Assembly: GCF_001051995.2 (NCBI RefSeq)
Contig: NZ_CP014646.1
Span: forward strand, 744,001 to 808,000
Source of the DNA: Thauera humireducens
GTDB lineage: Bacteria; Pseudomonadota; Gammaproteobacteria; Burkholderiales; Rhodocyclaceae
Length of the DNA: 64,000 nt
Direction of reading: 5' to 3'
Shown: piece after piece, positions 41,831-51,316 of the stretch
Numbering within the stretch: the stretch's first letter is position 1
Layout: every line of letters begins with the position of its first letter
Translations under genes and position numbers: made by a program
The notes under the pieces: model-generated
Told to the model about the DNA's origin: nothing
The model's database searches: none
Seen by the model: only the letters and a program-made list of their open reading frames with translations

Positions 41831-43032
41831 ACGGCAACATGCTTTCCTTCGACGAGGCTTACGAGAAGCTGCTCGGCTTCGTCCGTCCGGTCCGCGAGAT
41901 CGAGAACGTCGACACCATGGTGGCCGCTGGCCGGGTGCTTGCCGTCGCGCTGAACTCGACGATCAACCAGCCGCCGATGGACAACTCGGCCATGGACGGT
42001 TACGCGCTGCGCGCGGCCGACGTGCCAGCCGCCGGCACGCGCCTGCCGGTCAGCCAGCGCATTCCGGCCGGCAGCGTCGGCCATGCACTGCAGCCGGGCA
42101 CGGCGGCGCGCATCTTCACCGGCGCGCCGCTACCCCCGGGCGCCGACACCGTTGTGATGCAGGAACTGTGCGAGCACGACGGCGAGCACGTGGTGATCAA
42201 TACGGTGCCCATGCCGGGCGAGGCCGTGCGGCGGATGGGCGAGGTCATCGCCGAGGGCGAGCAGGTGCTGCCCGCCGGGCTGCGCCTCACACCGCAGGCC
42301 GTGGCACTGGCGGCCTCGGTGGGCGCCGCGCAGCTGCCTGTGTATCGACGCCTGAAGGTGGCGGTGTTTTCCACCGGAAGCGAGCTCGTGATGCCGGGCG
42401 AGCCCTTGCCGCCCGGCGGCATCTACAACTCCAACCGCTTCATGCTGCGCGCGCTGCTCGTGGGGCTGGGCTGCGAGGTCGAGGACTTCGGCATCGTGCC
42501 CGACCGCCTCGACCAGACCCGCGATGTGCTGCGCCGCGCCGCCGAAGGCCATGACCTGATCCTCACCAGCGGCGGCGTTTCGGTCGGGGAGGAGGACCAC
42601 GTCAAGCCGGCGGTCGAGGCCGAAGGCAGCCTCGACATGTGGAAGATCGCAATGAAACCCGGCAAGCCGCTGGCCTATGGCCGCGTGCACGGCGCGGCCT
42701 TCATCGGCCTGCCCGGCAACCCGGTGTCGAGCTTCGTCACCTTCCTGCTGATGGTGCGGCCCTTCGTGCTGGCGACGCAGGGCGTACGCGAGGTGGCGCC
42801 GCAGTCGCTGATGCTGCGCGCCGATTTCGACTGGCCCCGGCCCGACCGCCGGCGTGAGTTCCTGCGTGCGCGCATGAATGCCCAGGGCGGCGTGGAGCTG
42901 TTTGCCAACCAGGGGTCGGCAGCGCTCAACTCCACCGTCTGGGCCAACGGGCTGGTCGACATTCCGGCCGGTACGCCGGTGGCGTGGGGCGAACAGGTTC
43001 GCTTCCTGCCCTATGGCGACCTGCTGCACTGA
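41827..43032 (+). CDS. moeA: Molybdopterin molybdotransferase MoeA
   Basis: A 401-residue protein that inserts molybdate into adenylylated molybdopterin. N-terminal MNGNMLSFDEAYEKLLGFV; PPMDNSAMDGYALRAAD; the catalytic domain contains VFSTGSELV, IYNSNRFMLRALL, LILTSGGVSVGEEDHV and FIGLPGNPVSSFV, all diagnostic. ATG 41827 overlaps mobB. moaD follows after 27 bases. Confidence 0.97.
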   Translation: MNGNMLSFDEAYEKLLGFVRPVREIENVDTMVAAGRVLAVALNSTINQPPMDNSAMDGYALRAADVPAAGTRLPVSQRIPAGSVGHALQPGTAARIFTGAPLPPGADTVVMQELCEHDGEHVVINTVPMPGEAVRRMGEVIAEGEQVLPAGLRLTPQAVALAASVGAAQLPVYRRLKVAVFSTGSELVMPGEPLPPGGIYNSNRFMLRALLVGLGCEVEDFGIVPDRLDQTRDVLRRAAEGHDLILTSGGVSVGEEDHVKPAVEAEGSLDMWKIAMKPGKPLAYGRVHGAAFIGLPGNPVSSFVTFLLMVRPFVLATQGVREVAPQSLMLRADFDWPRPDRRREFLRARMNAQGGVELFANQGSAALNSTVWANGLVDIPAGTPVAWGEQVRFLPYGDLLH

Positions 43033-43059
43033 GCGCGAGATCGCGAGAGGACCGAGAAG

Positions 43060-43314
43060 ATGACTGTGAAAGTGCTGTATTTCGCCAGCCTGCGCGAAGC
43101 GCTGGGCAGGCCTGCCGAGGAGCTTGCCTTGCCCGCCGGTGTGGCGACCGTCGGCGGCCTGCGTGCCCACCTTGCCGCGCGCGGTGAGAACTGGCAGGCC
43201 CTGGGGGAAGGGCGCAACGTGCGCGCGGCGGTCAACCAGCGCATGGTCGGCGCCGATGCGACCGTGGCGAGCGGGGACGAAGTCGCCTTCTTTCCGCCGG
43301 TGACGGGGGGCTGA
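43060..43314 (+). CDS. moaD: Molybdopterin synthase sulfur carrier subunit MoaD
   Basis: An 84-residue ubiquitin-fold protein (MTVKVLYFASLREALGRP) ending FFPPVTGG, where the C-terminal Gly-Gly carries the thiocarboxylate donated to precursor Z. The ribosome binding site GAGAGGACCGAGAAG lies upstream. moaE starts 3 bases after its stop, and the two products form the synthase. Confidence 0.96.
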   Translation: MTVKVLYFASLREALGRPAEELALPAGVATVGGLRAHLAARGENWQALGEGRNVRAAVNQRMVGADATVASGDEVAFFPPVTGG

Positions 43315-43317
43315 GCC

Positions 43318-43800
43318 GTGACGCAAGCGCTTCCTTTCGTTGTCAGCGTCAGCGTGCAGCAGGCCGACTTCGATGTGGGCGGCGAGATTGCCGCACTGAG
43401 CGAGGGGCGGCGCGACGTGGGCGCGATCGCCAGTTTCGTCGGGCTCGTGCGCGATCTCAATGACGGCAGCGGTGTCTCGGCGATGACGCTCGAGCACTAC
43501 CCGGGCATGACCGAGAAGGCGCTGGAGGAAATCGTGGAGCAGGCCCGTCAGCGCTGGTCGCTGCAGGGCGTGCGGGTGATTCATCGCTTCGGGCGGCTGG
43601 AGCCGGCGGATCGCATCGTCTTCGTCGGCGTCGCCAGCCCGCATCGGGGCGAAGCCTTCGCCGCCTGCGAGTTCATCATGGACTACCTGAAGACCCGCGC
43701 GCCGTTCTGGAAATGCGAGGAAACGCCCGGGGGGGCACGCTGGGTCGATGCGCGCGAGAGTGACGATTCGGCCGCCGCCCGCTGGCAGGATCGGGGCTAG
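43318..43800 (+). CDS. moaE: Molybdopterin synthase catalytic subunit MoaE
   Basis: A 160-residue protein from GTG 43318 (MTQALPFVVSVSVQQADFDV). Motifs: GAIASFVGLVRDLNDGSGV, LEHYPGMTEKALEEI, HRFGRLEPADRIVFVGV and KTRAPFWKCEETP, which includes the catalytic lysines of MoaE. It makes molybdopterin together with MoaD. It is the last gene of the cluster; a bidirectional terminator follows. Confidence 0.96.
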   Translation: MTQALPFVVSVSVQQADFDVGGEIAALSEGRRDVGAIASFVGLVRDLNDGSGVSAMTLEHYPGMTEKALEEIVEQARQRWSLQGVRVIHRFGRLEPADRIVFVGVASPHRGEAFAACEFIMDYLKTRAPFWKCEETPGGARWVDARESDDSAAARWQDRG

Positions 43801-43878
43801 CGGATCGGGCGGGGAGCCCTGCGGCGGCTGGCGTGCGGATGACGACACGCCGTCTTGCCGGATAGAGGGAGATCAAAA

Positions 43879-43904
43879 AAAACGGCGCCGCGTGGCGCCG
43901 TTTT
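43879..43904. terminator. Bidirectional terminator between moaE and the phasin gene
   Basis: Perfect stem AAAACGGCGCC / GGCGCCGTTTT (43879-43889, 43894-43904) with A and T runs on the outer sides, so it can end both converging transcripts. Confidence 0.92.
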
Positions 43905-43923
43905 GCATACCTGGCCCGAAGGC

Positions 43924-44427
43924 TTACTTGCGGCCCTTCGGCTGCTGCGCGAGCGCCTGGAAGGCCTCGGTCGAGGCACGCGTCATCTGCTCGAACGCGG
44001 CACGCGTGGTGTCCATGGCCGTCTGCATCGCGCCCAGTGCGTTCTGGTCGGCGATCGGCATGCCCTTGAACATCTTCTGCATGGCGTCGAACATGTCGTG
44101 GCTGCCGCTGGTGAGTTGCTCGCCGACCAGCTTGCCGAAGGCAGCCTGGGTGGTCGTCGTGATCTCGGCGATCTCACGGGCGCAGGCCAGCATCTTCTCG
44201 GTCGTGGCCTGGGCGTAGTGAGCACGCAGGTCCATCATGTCCTTCGGGTCCTTGGCCGACGACAGCGCCTTGGCGTTCTGCACGCCTTCCTCGAACAGGC
44301 TCTTGGCGGTGGAGACCTGGATTTCCATGATGCGCTGCGAGTTCTCGATCGAGAGCTGGGCGAGTCGCATGGCAGCCTCGAGATTCTTCTTCTGAAGTTC
44401 GTTGAATTGGTCCTGCTTGGTAGCCAT
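43924..44427 (-). CDS. Phasin family protein
   Basis: ATG 44427 is preceded by GGAGGG and gives 167 residues (MATKQDQFNELQKKNLEAAM). Two long amphipathic helices (LAQLSIENSQRIMEIQVSTAKSL in part) match the phasin_2/PhaP family that coats polyhydroxyalkanoate granules in betaproteobacteria. An earlier in-frame start two codons upstream is less likely. It stands alone between a terminator and the TPM genes. The gene suggests the host stores polyhydroxyalkanoate. Confidence 0.9.
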   Translation of the reverse strand: MATKQDQFNELQKKNLEAAMRLAQLSIENSQRIMEIQVSTAKSLFEEGVQNAKALSSAKDPKDMMDLRAHYAQATTEKMLACAREIAEITTTTQAAFGKLVGEQLTSGSHDMFDAMQKMFKGMPIADQNALGAMQTAMDTTRAAFEQMTRASTEAFQALAQQPKGRK

Positions 44428-44670
44428 ACACACCCTCCGCTCGCGATCTGAATTGTCTGGAATCCGTGAGGTCCCGGGCTTGCGCCGCGGTTGAAGCTCT
44501 GAACATTCGGCATGATCCTTGCCGAAGCGACCTCGCTATCGACAATAGCACAGCCGTCCGGAGGTCGTGCGCAAACCTTGGATCCGAGGGGGAAAAGGCG
44601 AAGGATTGTTGCGATGCAGCAACAATTTGAATACCCATTCTGGGCTGCCGCGGCGGCCGCTTGCGAGCAC

Positions 44671-45210
44671 TCAGCCGATGACAGGGCGATCCGGAAGTCC
44701 CTTGTCGAGCATGTCTTCATCATCTGCGTGAGCGCGTGGGAAGTGCCGGACGAGGAGGGCATGAACGTCGTCGATCGCCGTATTCAGTCCGTCTTCGATC
44801 CTTCCCCGGCGGAAGTGGGCGAGGGCGGCGTCGATCGTTCGACGCCAGGTCTCGGCCGGCACCCGTTTCGCGAGTGCGCGGTCGGCAAGGATGTCGATCT
44901 CATGCTCAGCCAGCAGCATGTAGATCAGCACGCCGTTGTTGTGCTCGGTGTCCCAGACGCGCTGCTTGCCGAACATGGTGAGGGCTCGGTCAGCGATCAC
45001 CGATTCGATCGGTTCGTTGCGCAGCAGGTTACGCGACAGATAACGCAGCGGCAGGCTTGCCTCGATGCAGAGGCAGATCTGGCCATCGTGCTCGCGCTCG
45101 CTCGCGGCGACGCGCTGTTCCAGGCGGTCGAACCCAGTTTTGCCGAGGGCCTTCTCGGCATCGTGGGCGTCAAGCCACAGGTGCCGCAGCAGCCGCGTGA
45201 GCTTACCCAT
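44671..45210 (-). CDS. TPM-domain protein (short)
   Basis: A 179-residue protein of the TPM_phosphatase family: VAASEREHDGQICLCIEASL, RALTMFGKQRVWDTEHNNGVLI and ADRALAKRVPAETWRRTIDA. No signal peptide or membrane helix is visible, so it is probably cytoplasmic or peripheral. The function of such stand-alone TPM proteins is not known. It begins directly at the stop of the larger TPM gene upstream (45211) and ends the lemA-TPM-TPM operon. Confidence 0.88.
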   Translation of the reverse strand: MGKLTRLLRHLWLDAHDAEKALGKTGFDRLEQRVAASEREHDGQICLCIEASLPLRYLSRNLLRNEPIESVIADRALTMFGKQRVWDTEHNNGVLIYMLLAEHEIDILADRALAKRVPAETWRRTIDAALAHFRRGRIEDGLNTAIDDVHALLVRHFPRAHADDEDMLDKGLPDRPVIG

Positions 45211-46176
45211 TCACCACCTCCCCGATGCGCCGCCGCCGCCAAAGCTGCCGCCGCCACCCGAGCGGAATCCGCCGCCGGAACCAAAGCCGCCGGAGCGGCC
45301 CCCGCCCCAGATGACCGGCCCGCCACCACGGTGGAAGCCGCCCGGGCCACCGCGTCCGCCGCCGCCACCGCCAATGCCGAGCGCCAGCACGAGGAGCAGT
45401 GCAGCGATGCCCGCGCCGATCCCCAGCAGCAGACTGCCGGTGAGCAGCTTGACGATGAATCCCGTGGCGCCGCCCGTCAGCGCCGAGCCGAGCTTGCGCC
45501 CGAACAAGCCTGTCAGGAATGAGGCCGCGAAGGGGATCGCAACGAACAGGAAGGCACCGAGATCCTGCAGGTCCAGGTCCTCGGTCGCAGTGGTCCGCGC
45601 GGCTGGCAGCGGCAGGTCCTCGCCGCGGATCAGGCGCATCAGGCCGTCGACCCCGGCCATCAGGCCGCCCGCGAAATCGCCTTGGCGGAAAGCGGGGGTG
45701 ATCAGCGCGTCGATGATGCGATAGGCCGCGAGGTCGGGTATGGCACCTTCGAGCGTGCGGGCGACCTCGATGCGGACAGTGCGGTCGTCCTTGGCGACCA
45801 CGACCAGAACGCCGTCGCCCACGTCCTTGCGCCCGATCTTCCAGCTGTCAGCCACGCGGTAGGCGTAGGCGGCGATGTCCTCCGGCGCCGTGGTCCTGAC
45901 CAGCAACACCACGATCTGGCTGCCGCGCTCCCGTTCGAAGGCCGCGAGGCGACTGTCGAGTTCGCCGATCTGTTGAGCGTTCAGGGTGCCGCTGTTGTCG
46001 ATCACCCGTGCCGTCAACGCCGGCACCGGTTGTACCGCCTGCGCCAGGACGGTCGACGAGAAGAGCGCGCCGAGCAGGACCACGACGAGCCCGCGCGCCA
46101 GGCGGGCGAGCCAAGCGTTGCCCTCCCGCACTGCTCTGCAGGCCGAAGACGGGTAGGGCGGCACCGTGCGCATCAT
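45211..46176 (-). CDS. YgcG-like TPM-domain membrane protein
   Basis: A 321-residue protein. Signal/anchor at residues ~25-46 (GLVVVLLGALFSSTVLAQA); TPM domain at ~55-190 (ARVIDNSGTLNAQQIGELDS, DGVLVVVAKDDRTVRIEV, ITPAFRQGDFAGGL); then one or two membrane helices and a long glycine-rich tail rich in GGG, SGG and FGGGGASGRW. This is the usual YgcG architecture found next to LemA. The role is unknown, probably in envelope homeostasis. Confidence 0.9.
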   Translation of the reverse strand: MMRTVPPYPSSACRAVREGNAWLARLARGLVVVLLGALFSSTVLAQAVQPVPALTARVIDNSGTLNAQQIGELDSRLAAFERERGSQIVVLLVRTTAPEDIAAYAYRVADSWKIGRKDVGDGVLVVVAKDDRTVRIEVARTLEGAIPDLAAYRIIDALITPAFRQGDFAGGLMAGVDGLMRLIRGEDLPLPAARTTATEDLDLQDLGAFLFVAIPFAASFLTGLFGRKLGSALTGGATGFIVKLLTGSLLLGIGAGIAALLLVLALGIGGGGGGRGGPGGFHRGGGPVIWGGGRSGGFGSGGGFRSGGGGSFGGGGASGRW

Positions 46177-46188
46177 CCGCCGAAGCCG

Positions 46189-46806
46189 TCAGCGTGCGCC
46201 CTGAGCGCCGAAATCGACCTTCGGCGGTGACGAGATTTCGGCTTCGTTCGTCACCGTGAAGCCGGCCTTGGGCGAGTAGCTGAAGATCATGGCGGTCAGA
46301 TTGGTCGGGAAACTGCGCGCCAGGACGTTGTACTGCTGCACGGCCTCGATGTACTTGTTGCGCGCCACGGTGACGCGGTTCTCAGTGCCCTCGAGCTGAA
46401 TCCGGAGATCCTGGAAGCCCTGGTTGGCCTTGAGGTTGGGATAGTTCTCCGAGACCGCGAGCAGCCGCGAGAGCGCGCTGCCGAGTTGCCCCTGCGCTTG
46501 CTGGAAGCGCTCCATTGCCTGCGGGTCGTTGAGCATTTCGGGTGTCACCTGGATGGCGGTGGCGCGCGAACGGGCTTCGATGACGCGACTCAGCGTTTCC
46601 TGTTCGAAGTTGGCCTCGCCCTTCACCGTCTCGACGAGGTTGGGGATGAGGTCGGCGCGGCGCTGGTACTGGTTCAGCACCTCCGCCCAGGCCGACTTGG
46701 TCTGTTCGTCAAGGCGCTGGAAGTCGTTATAGCCACAGCCACCGAGCGTCAGCGAGGCGCTGATCAGCAGGGCCAGCGGAAAGTGTCGGGCGAGTCGGGC
46801 GATCAT
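46189..46806 (-). CDS. lemA: LemA family lipoprotein
   Basis: ATG 46806 (CCGGAGG upstream) gives 205 residues. A lipoprotein signal with lipobox LTLGGC (Cys ~24), then the LemA core: NDFQRLDEQTKSAWAEVLNQ, YQRRADLIPNLVETVKG and AVSENYPNLKANQGFQDL. Alpha-helical, periplasm-facing membrane protein. Operon with the TPM genes at a 12-base gap. The family's function is poorly known. Confidence 0.94.
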   Translation of the reverse strand: MIARLARHFPLALLISASLTLGGCGYNDFQRLDEQTKSAWAEVLNQYQRRADLIPNLVETVKGEANFEQETLSRVIEARSRATAIQVTPEMLNDPQAMERFQQAQGQLGSALSRLLAVSENYPNLKANQGFQDLRIQLEGTENRVTVARNKYIEAVQQYNVLARSFPTNLTAMIFSYSPKAGFTVTNEAEISSPPKVDFGAQGAR

Positions 46807-47073
46807 CAAGGGCCTCCGGTCGGACATGAGTCGGTCTCGGCGGACTTTAGCAGGTCGCGCCGCGCTTGGTGCGGACGCAGCCTTGCTTCGAGAGGGCATC
46901 GGCAGGCCGCTCCCGCGCGGGCGTTCCTGAGGTCGATGCCCGACGTCCGGCGTTTCTTGTTCTCGCTCAAGGTTTTGGGCTGCAACGGACCGTACGCTTC
47001 GGCCTACTGCGAAACCGGCCGCAAGCTCCAACTTTGTCCGGCAAACGACTTTCACTTTCAGGATGGAAACCCG

Positions 47074-47403
47074 ATGTTCGACAACGCTGTTCACCCCTTC
47101 GACGCTCGCGGCGTCGCCAAGCGCTTCCGCCATGCCGCCATCTTCGGCGCCCTCGAGTCGCTCGAGGACGGCGAGACGATGCGATTCGTGAACGACCACG
47201 ACCCGCTGCCCCTGCTGGGTCAGATCCAGCAACGCTATGGCAATCAGGTGGGGATCAACTATGTCGCGCGCGAGCCCGGCAACATCGTGATCGACTTCCG
47301 CATCCAGCTTGGCGCGTCGGCAGAGGCCGTGCCGGCGGTTGGCGCAGCGGCAGCAGCCGGTAGTTGCGGCGGCGGCCACGGCTGCGGTTGCTCGGGTGGC
47401 TGA
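47074..47403 (+). CDS. DUF2249 domain protein with Cys/Gly-rich tail
   Basis: A 109-residue protein from ATG 47074. DUF2249 core: HPFDARGVAKRFRHAAIFGAL, GETMRFVNDHDPLPLLGQIQQ and IVIDFRIQL. The tail is SCGGGHGCGCSGG, three cysteines and a histidine in a glycine context, which suggests metal binding. DUF2249 proteins occur in denitrifying and other metal-handling gene sets; a specific role cannot be given. It is divergent from lemA across a 267-base region without other genes. Confidence 0.85.
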   Translation: MFDNAVHPFDARGVAKRFRHAAIFGALESLEDGETMRFVNDHDPLPLLGQIQQRYGNQVGINYVAREPGNIVIDFRIQLGASAEAVPAVGAAAAAGSCGGGHGCGCSGG

Positions 47404-47450
47404 GGCGCACCCGTTGCCTCATCGATTCATCGGGGCGGTCCGGGCGGTGG

Positions 47451-48005
47451 CTAGAGCACCTTCTCGATCGCCCTGATCACATCGGGTGCGTCGGGCCTGA
47501 TCCTGCTCGGGAAACTGGCGACCACCTTGCCGTCGCGGTCGATCACGTATTTGTGGAAGTTCCAGCGCGGCTCCTCGGCCTGGCGGGCAAGTTCGCGGAA
47601 CAACGGGTGGGCGCCTGCGCCACGCACCGGAATCGTGGCGAACATGTCGAAACTGACGCCGAAGTTCACGAAGCAGACCTCGGCAGCCTTGGCCTCGCTG
47701 TCTGCCTCCTGGTCGAAATCGTCGGACGAGAAGCCGACGACCTTCAGCCCCCTGTCCTTGTAGCGCTGGTGGATCGCCTCGAGCTCCTTGAACTGGTTGG
47801 TGAAGCCACAGTGGCTTGCGGTATTGACCACCAGCACCGGTTGCCCGGCAAAGCGTTGGGCGAGGTCCACCGTCTCGCCCGAGTGCAGGCGGCGAAGCTG
47901 ATGGTCGAACAATGCCTGCTGTGCAGAGGCGCCGGCCGTGGTCAGGAGCAGGCTAGCACCGAGCAGCGGGGACGAGACGAGGGTTCGAGTGCAGCGAACG
48001 GACAT
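47451..48005 (-). CDS. Glutathione peroxidase-like protein, exported
   Basis: ATG 48005 (GGAG 8 bases upstream) gives 184 residues. Signal peptide at 1-28 (LLGASLLLTTAGASA). The thioredoxin-like fold carries the peroxidatic Cys in NTASHCGFTNQFKELE and the WNFHKYVIDRDGKV motif with the conserved Trp-Asn. It is the Cys-containing (not selenocysteine) type that reduces peroxides, here in the periplasm. It stands 75 bases downstream of ppk2 on the same strand. Confidence 0.92.
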   Translation of the reverse strand: MSVRCTRTLVSSPLLGASLLLTTAGASAQQALFDHQLRRLHSGETVDLAQRFAGQPVLVVNTASHCGFTNQFKELEAIHQRYKDRGLKVVGFSSDDFDQEADSEAKAAEVCFVNFGVSFDMFATIPVRGAGAHPLFRELARQAEEPRWNFHKYVIDRDGKVVASFPSRIRPDAPDVIRAIEKVL

Positions 48006-48079
48006 GATCGGGACTCCTTCAAGCGTGCTCCATTGACCACGCGGCGCACGCGAGGTTCGCCGCGCCGCGCGCTCGGGAC

Positions 48080-49270
48080 TCACAACAGCGCGATGGCGTC
48101 CTTCTCGCCGCGCTCATACACCACGTTGGCACGACCGACCAGCAGCGGGTCGAGCGGACCGATGCGGTCGATGTCCTTGTTGGCGTAAGGCATCTTGTGC
48201 AGCACGTAGCGCAAGGCGTTGAGGCGCGCGCGCTTCTTGCAATCGGACTTCACCACCGTCCAGGGTGAATCCGCGGTGTCCGTGTAGAAGAACATCGCCT
48301 CCTTGGCCTTGGTGTAGTCGTCCCACTTGTCGAGCGAGGCAAGGTCGATCGGCGACAGCTTCCATTGCTTGAGCGGATGGGTCTCGCGTTCCTTGAAGCG
48401 GCGGCGCTGCTCCTCGCGGCTGACCGAAAACCAGAACTTGATCAGGTGGATGCCGCTGCGCACCAGGTTGCGCTCGAACTCGGGCACCTGGCGGATGAAC
48501 TCGTTGTATTCGTCGGGCGAACAGAAGCCCATCACGCGCTCGACGCCGGCGCGGTTGTACCAGGAGCGGTCGAACAGCACGATTTCGCCGGCCGTGGGCA
48601 GGTGCTGGATGTAGCGCTGGAAGTACCACTGGCCGCGCTCGATTTCCGAGGGCTTCTCCAGCGCCACCACGTGCGCGCCCCGGGGGTTCAGGTGTTCCAT
48701 GAAGCGCTTGATCGTGCCGCCCTTGCCGGCGGCATCGCGGCCCTCGAAGAGGATGACCACGCGCTGGCCGGTTTCCTTGACCCAGGCCTGCAGCTTCAGC
48801 AATTCGACCTGCAGTCGATACTTCTGCTTCTCGTAGGCCTTGCGCGACATCAGGTTGCGGTAGGGGTAGCCACCGCTGCGCCAGTCGGGAGCGAGCTCCT
48901 CGTCGGGGTTGGCGGTGTCGCCCTCGATGTTGGCCTCGGCTTTCATCAGGGCGCGGCGCAGGGCATGGATGTCGTCCGGCGATGCGCCGGCGAGGATGGC
49001 CTCGAGCGCCTTCACCGCGGCGCCGGGCGTCGCGGCTTCGTGCTGCAGGATCTCGGTGAGGGCGACGAGCTTGGCGTTGCGTGCGGCGGCGGTCGCCTGC
49101 TCGAGTTCGAAGCGCTCGATGCCCTCGGGGGTGAGTTCGGGTGCGGTGTCGCCACGTTGCACGGCGCGGGCGCGCCGGTTCGTCGTCCGGGCGCCCGACG
49201 GCGTGTCGGAATGGATGCTGGTGTCGCGCTTGCGCGCGTGCGTGGTGGTTTCGCGTTCGCTGGTCGTCAT
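48080..49270 (-). CDS. ppk2: Polyphosphate kinase 2 (PPK2)
   Basis: ATG 49270 (GGAGGG upstream) gives 396 residues. Walker A is FEGRDAAGKGGTIKRF, the lid arginines and HPRGAH-type strand (MEHLNPRGAHVVALEKP) follow, and LFDRSWYNRAGVERVMGF is the Walker B-like motif of PPK2. A disordered, charged N-terminus of ~100 residues and a helical insert precede the kinase. PPK2 uses polyphosphate to phosphorylate nucleoside diphosphates; subclass I is likely from the single kinase domain. Confidence 0.95.
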   Translation of the reverse strand: MTTSERETTTHARKRDTSIHSDTPSGARTTNRRARAVQRGDTAPELTPEGIERFELEQATAAARNAKLVALTEILQHEAATPGAAVKALEAILAGASPDDIHALRRALMKAEANIEGDTANPDEELAPDWRSGGYPYRNLMSRKAYEKQKYRLQVELLKLQAWVKETGQRVVILFEGRDAAGKGGTIKRFMEHLNPRGAHVVALEKPSEIERGQWYFQRYIQHLPTAGEIVLFDRSWYNRAGVERVMGFCSPDEYNEFIRQVPEFERNLVRSGIHLIKFWFSVSREEQRRRFKERETHPLKQWKLSPIDLASLDKWDDYTKAKEAMFFYTDTADSPWTVVKSDCKKRARLNALRYVLHKMPYANKDIDRIGPLDPLLVGRANVVYERGEKDAIALL

Positions 49271-49348
49271 GCTTGGCCCTCCGCAGTTGCAACACCGCAC
49301 TTTACTATCAGACGGCCGTTCGGTGCCCGAAGGCGGGCGATGGGCCGC

Positions 49349-51034
49349 TTACAGCCTGAATCGTCCCACCGCAGCCTGCAGTTCCGCAGCGCGGGCCGAA
49401 AGATCGCGCGCTGCGCCGGCGGCCTCCCGCACCGCACCGCTGTTGTTCTCGCTCATCGTCGCGATCTGCTCGACATTGCGTGCGATCTCGGTGCTGGCCG
49501 TCGATTGTTCGACCAGGGCCTGCGAGATTTCCTCGACGGCCGAAACGACTTCGCGCGAGCCGGTGTTGATGTCTTCGATGGCCTTGCCTGCGCGGTCCGA
49601 CAACTGCACGCTGCTGCGCACGTTCTCGCTCTGACGACGCATGGTCTGGACTGCACGTTCCGTCCCGGAATGAATCTCGCTGACGATGCGGGCGATCTGG
49701 TCGGTCGAGCTGGAGGTACGCTCGGCGAGCTTGCGCACCTCGTCGGCCACGACGGCGAAGCCGCGGCCCTGATCACCGGCGCGCGCCGCCTCGATCGCGG
49801 CATTGAGCGCCAGCAGGTTGGTCTGATCCGCCAGCTCGCGGATGATCGTCACCACCGACGAGATCTCCCGCGAATGCACGCCCAGCTCCTCGATGCTCTC
49901 GGTTGCCTCGGCGACCTCGCGGGCGATGCGGTTGATGTCGGCCACCACGTTGCGGATGGCATCCGAGCCGCTCCGTGCGGCTTCGCCGGACTGCTTCGCC
50001 ATGCGGTCGGCGTCGGTCGCGGAGTTCGACACGTGGTTGATGCTGACGGTCATCTCCTCGACCGATGCGGCCATCGACGTCGCGGACTGGGATTGTTCGT
50101 CGCTCGCCGACGCGATGCTGTCGGAGGCGGCCGAGAGCTGCTCGCTGGCCGCAGCAATGTGATTGGCGTTGTCGCTGATGATGCCGACGAGGCCCTTGAG
50201 CTGATTCACCATCTCGCGCAGCGCGAACAGCATGCTCGAGCGGTCGCTTGCCCGCAGCGCGATGTCGACCGTGAGATCACCGCTCGCGACCTGGCGCAGC
50301 AGCTTGTTGGCGTAGGCCGGCTCGCCACCGACCTGGTTCATCACCGCGCGATAGATCATGAAGCCCGTGACGGCTCCGAGCACGAGCCCCGCCGCCATCA
50401 GCACCACCGTAATCGCCAGGGCGCGCGCGCCATCGGCGGCCGCGCGGGCCGCGTCGCTGTTCGCACGCGCCACCTGAGCGGCGTTGACCTCATCCAGCGT
50501 GGCACCGAGCGTGCGCGAAACCGGCAGCATCGCTTCGTACTGGCGACCGTACTGTGCATGCAGCTCGGCGAAGCGGTTGAAGTCCTCGGCTTTCGACGCC
50601 TCGGTCATACCGGCGATGGTGGCATCCAGTCCGACATAGTGCTGCCGCCATTCCTTGTACTGCGCAAGCATCGCGTCGTGCTGACGCTGCGCCTCGGCAG
50701 AGATTCGCGGAAGCCTGTCGACCTCCCCGAGGCGTTGCTCGACGGCCTCCCACGAAGCCGCACGCGCCTTGGCGACGTCGTTGAGCACCGCCGTGGTCTG
50801 CTCGGCCGGGAAGCGAAGGTTCAGCACCTCGAGGGTCTGGCTGCGGATTCGCATGCGCTCGATGTTGAGCATGCCGTAGCCGACCGTTGCTGGCAGGCGT
50901 CGGTTGGCCAGGTCGTCGATGTCTGCGGTCATCGACCGCTCGCTGACGATGGCGTAGCCGCCTACGAAGAGCAACAAGGCCAGGATCGTGCCGAAGCCCA
51001 GCGTCAGCAGGGCGCGCAAACTCATGTCTTTCAT
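49349..51034 (-). CDS. Methyl-accepting chemotaxis protein
   Basis: A 561-residue receptor; ATG 51034 has GAGGAG upstream. TM1 at ~8-30 ([21 protein letters not shown]), a four-helix-bundle periplasmic domain, TM2 at ~212-235 ([20 protein letters not shown]), HAMP, then the signalling hairpin with the conserved tip [20 protein letters not shown] and [11 protein letters not shown]. There is no C-terminal NWETF-like pentapeptide, so CheR/CheB may not dock there. The ligand is unknown. Convergent neighbours are absent; upstream is a 282-base gap. Confidence 0.96.
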   Translation of the reverse strand: MKDMSLRALLTLGFGTILALLLFVGGYAIVSERSMTADIDDLANRRLPATVGYGMLNIERMRIRSQTLEVLNLRFPAEQTTAVLNDVAKARAASWEAVEQRLGEVDRLPRISAEAQRQHDAMLAQYKEWRQHYVGLDATIAGMTEASKAEDFNRFAELHAQYGRQYEAMLPVSRTLGATLDEVNAAQVARANSDAARAAADGARALAITVVLMAAGLVLGAVTGFMIYRAVMNQVGGEPAYANKLLRQVASGDLTVDIALRASDRSSMLFALREMVNQLKGLVGIISDNANHIAAASEQLSAASDSIASASDEQSQSATSMAASVEEMTVSINHVSNSATDADRMAKQSGEAARSGSDAIRNVVADINRIAREVAEATESIEELGVHSREISSVVTIIRELADQTNLLALNAAIEAARAGDQGRGFAVVADEVRKLAERTSSSTDQIARIVSEIHSGTERAVQTMRRQSENVRSSVQLSDRAGKAIEDINTGSREVVSAVEEISQALVEQSTASTEIARNVEQIATMSENNSGAVREAAGAARDLSARAAELQAAVGRFRL

Positions 51035-51316
51035 GAAAACTCCTCAGCGCAGTGGGGGAGTCACTTCGATCGCCGTCGGACGTCGAGCGACTCATTCTTG
51101 TGGCGGGGGTACGACGCCGGAGTCTGGTGCCGGACCTGTAATGTCCATATCGACATCAGGGCGTCCAACTTGAGCATTAAATGCGGTGTTTTGTCCAGGA
51201 CAAATCATCTGAAGTGTGATGAATGCCTCATGCAGGTGATTGCTGAGCTGACGCGCTAGAATCGCGCTCCACCCACGAATCGATCGCCGCGACATACCGC
51301 GACCACGACAACCGAC

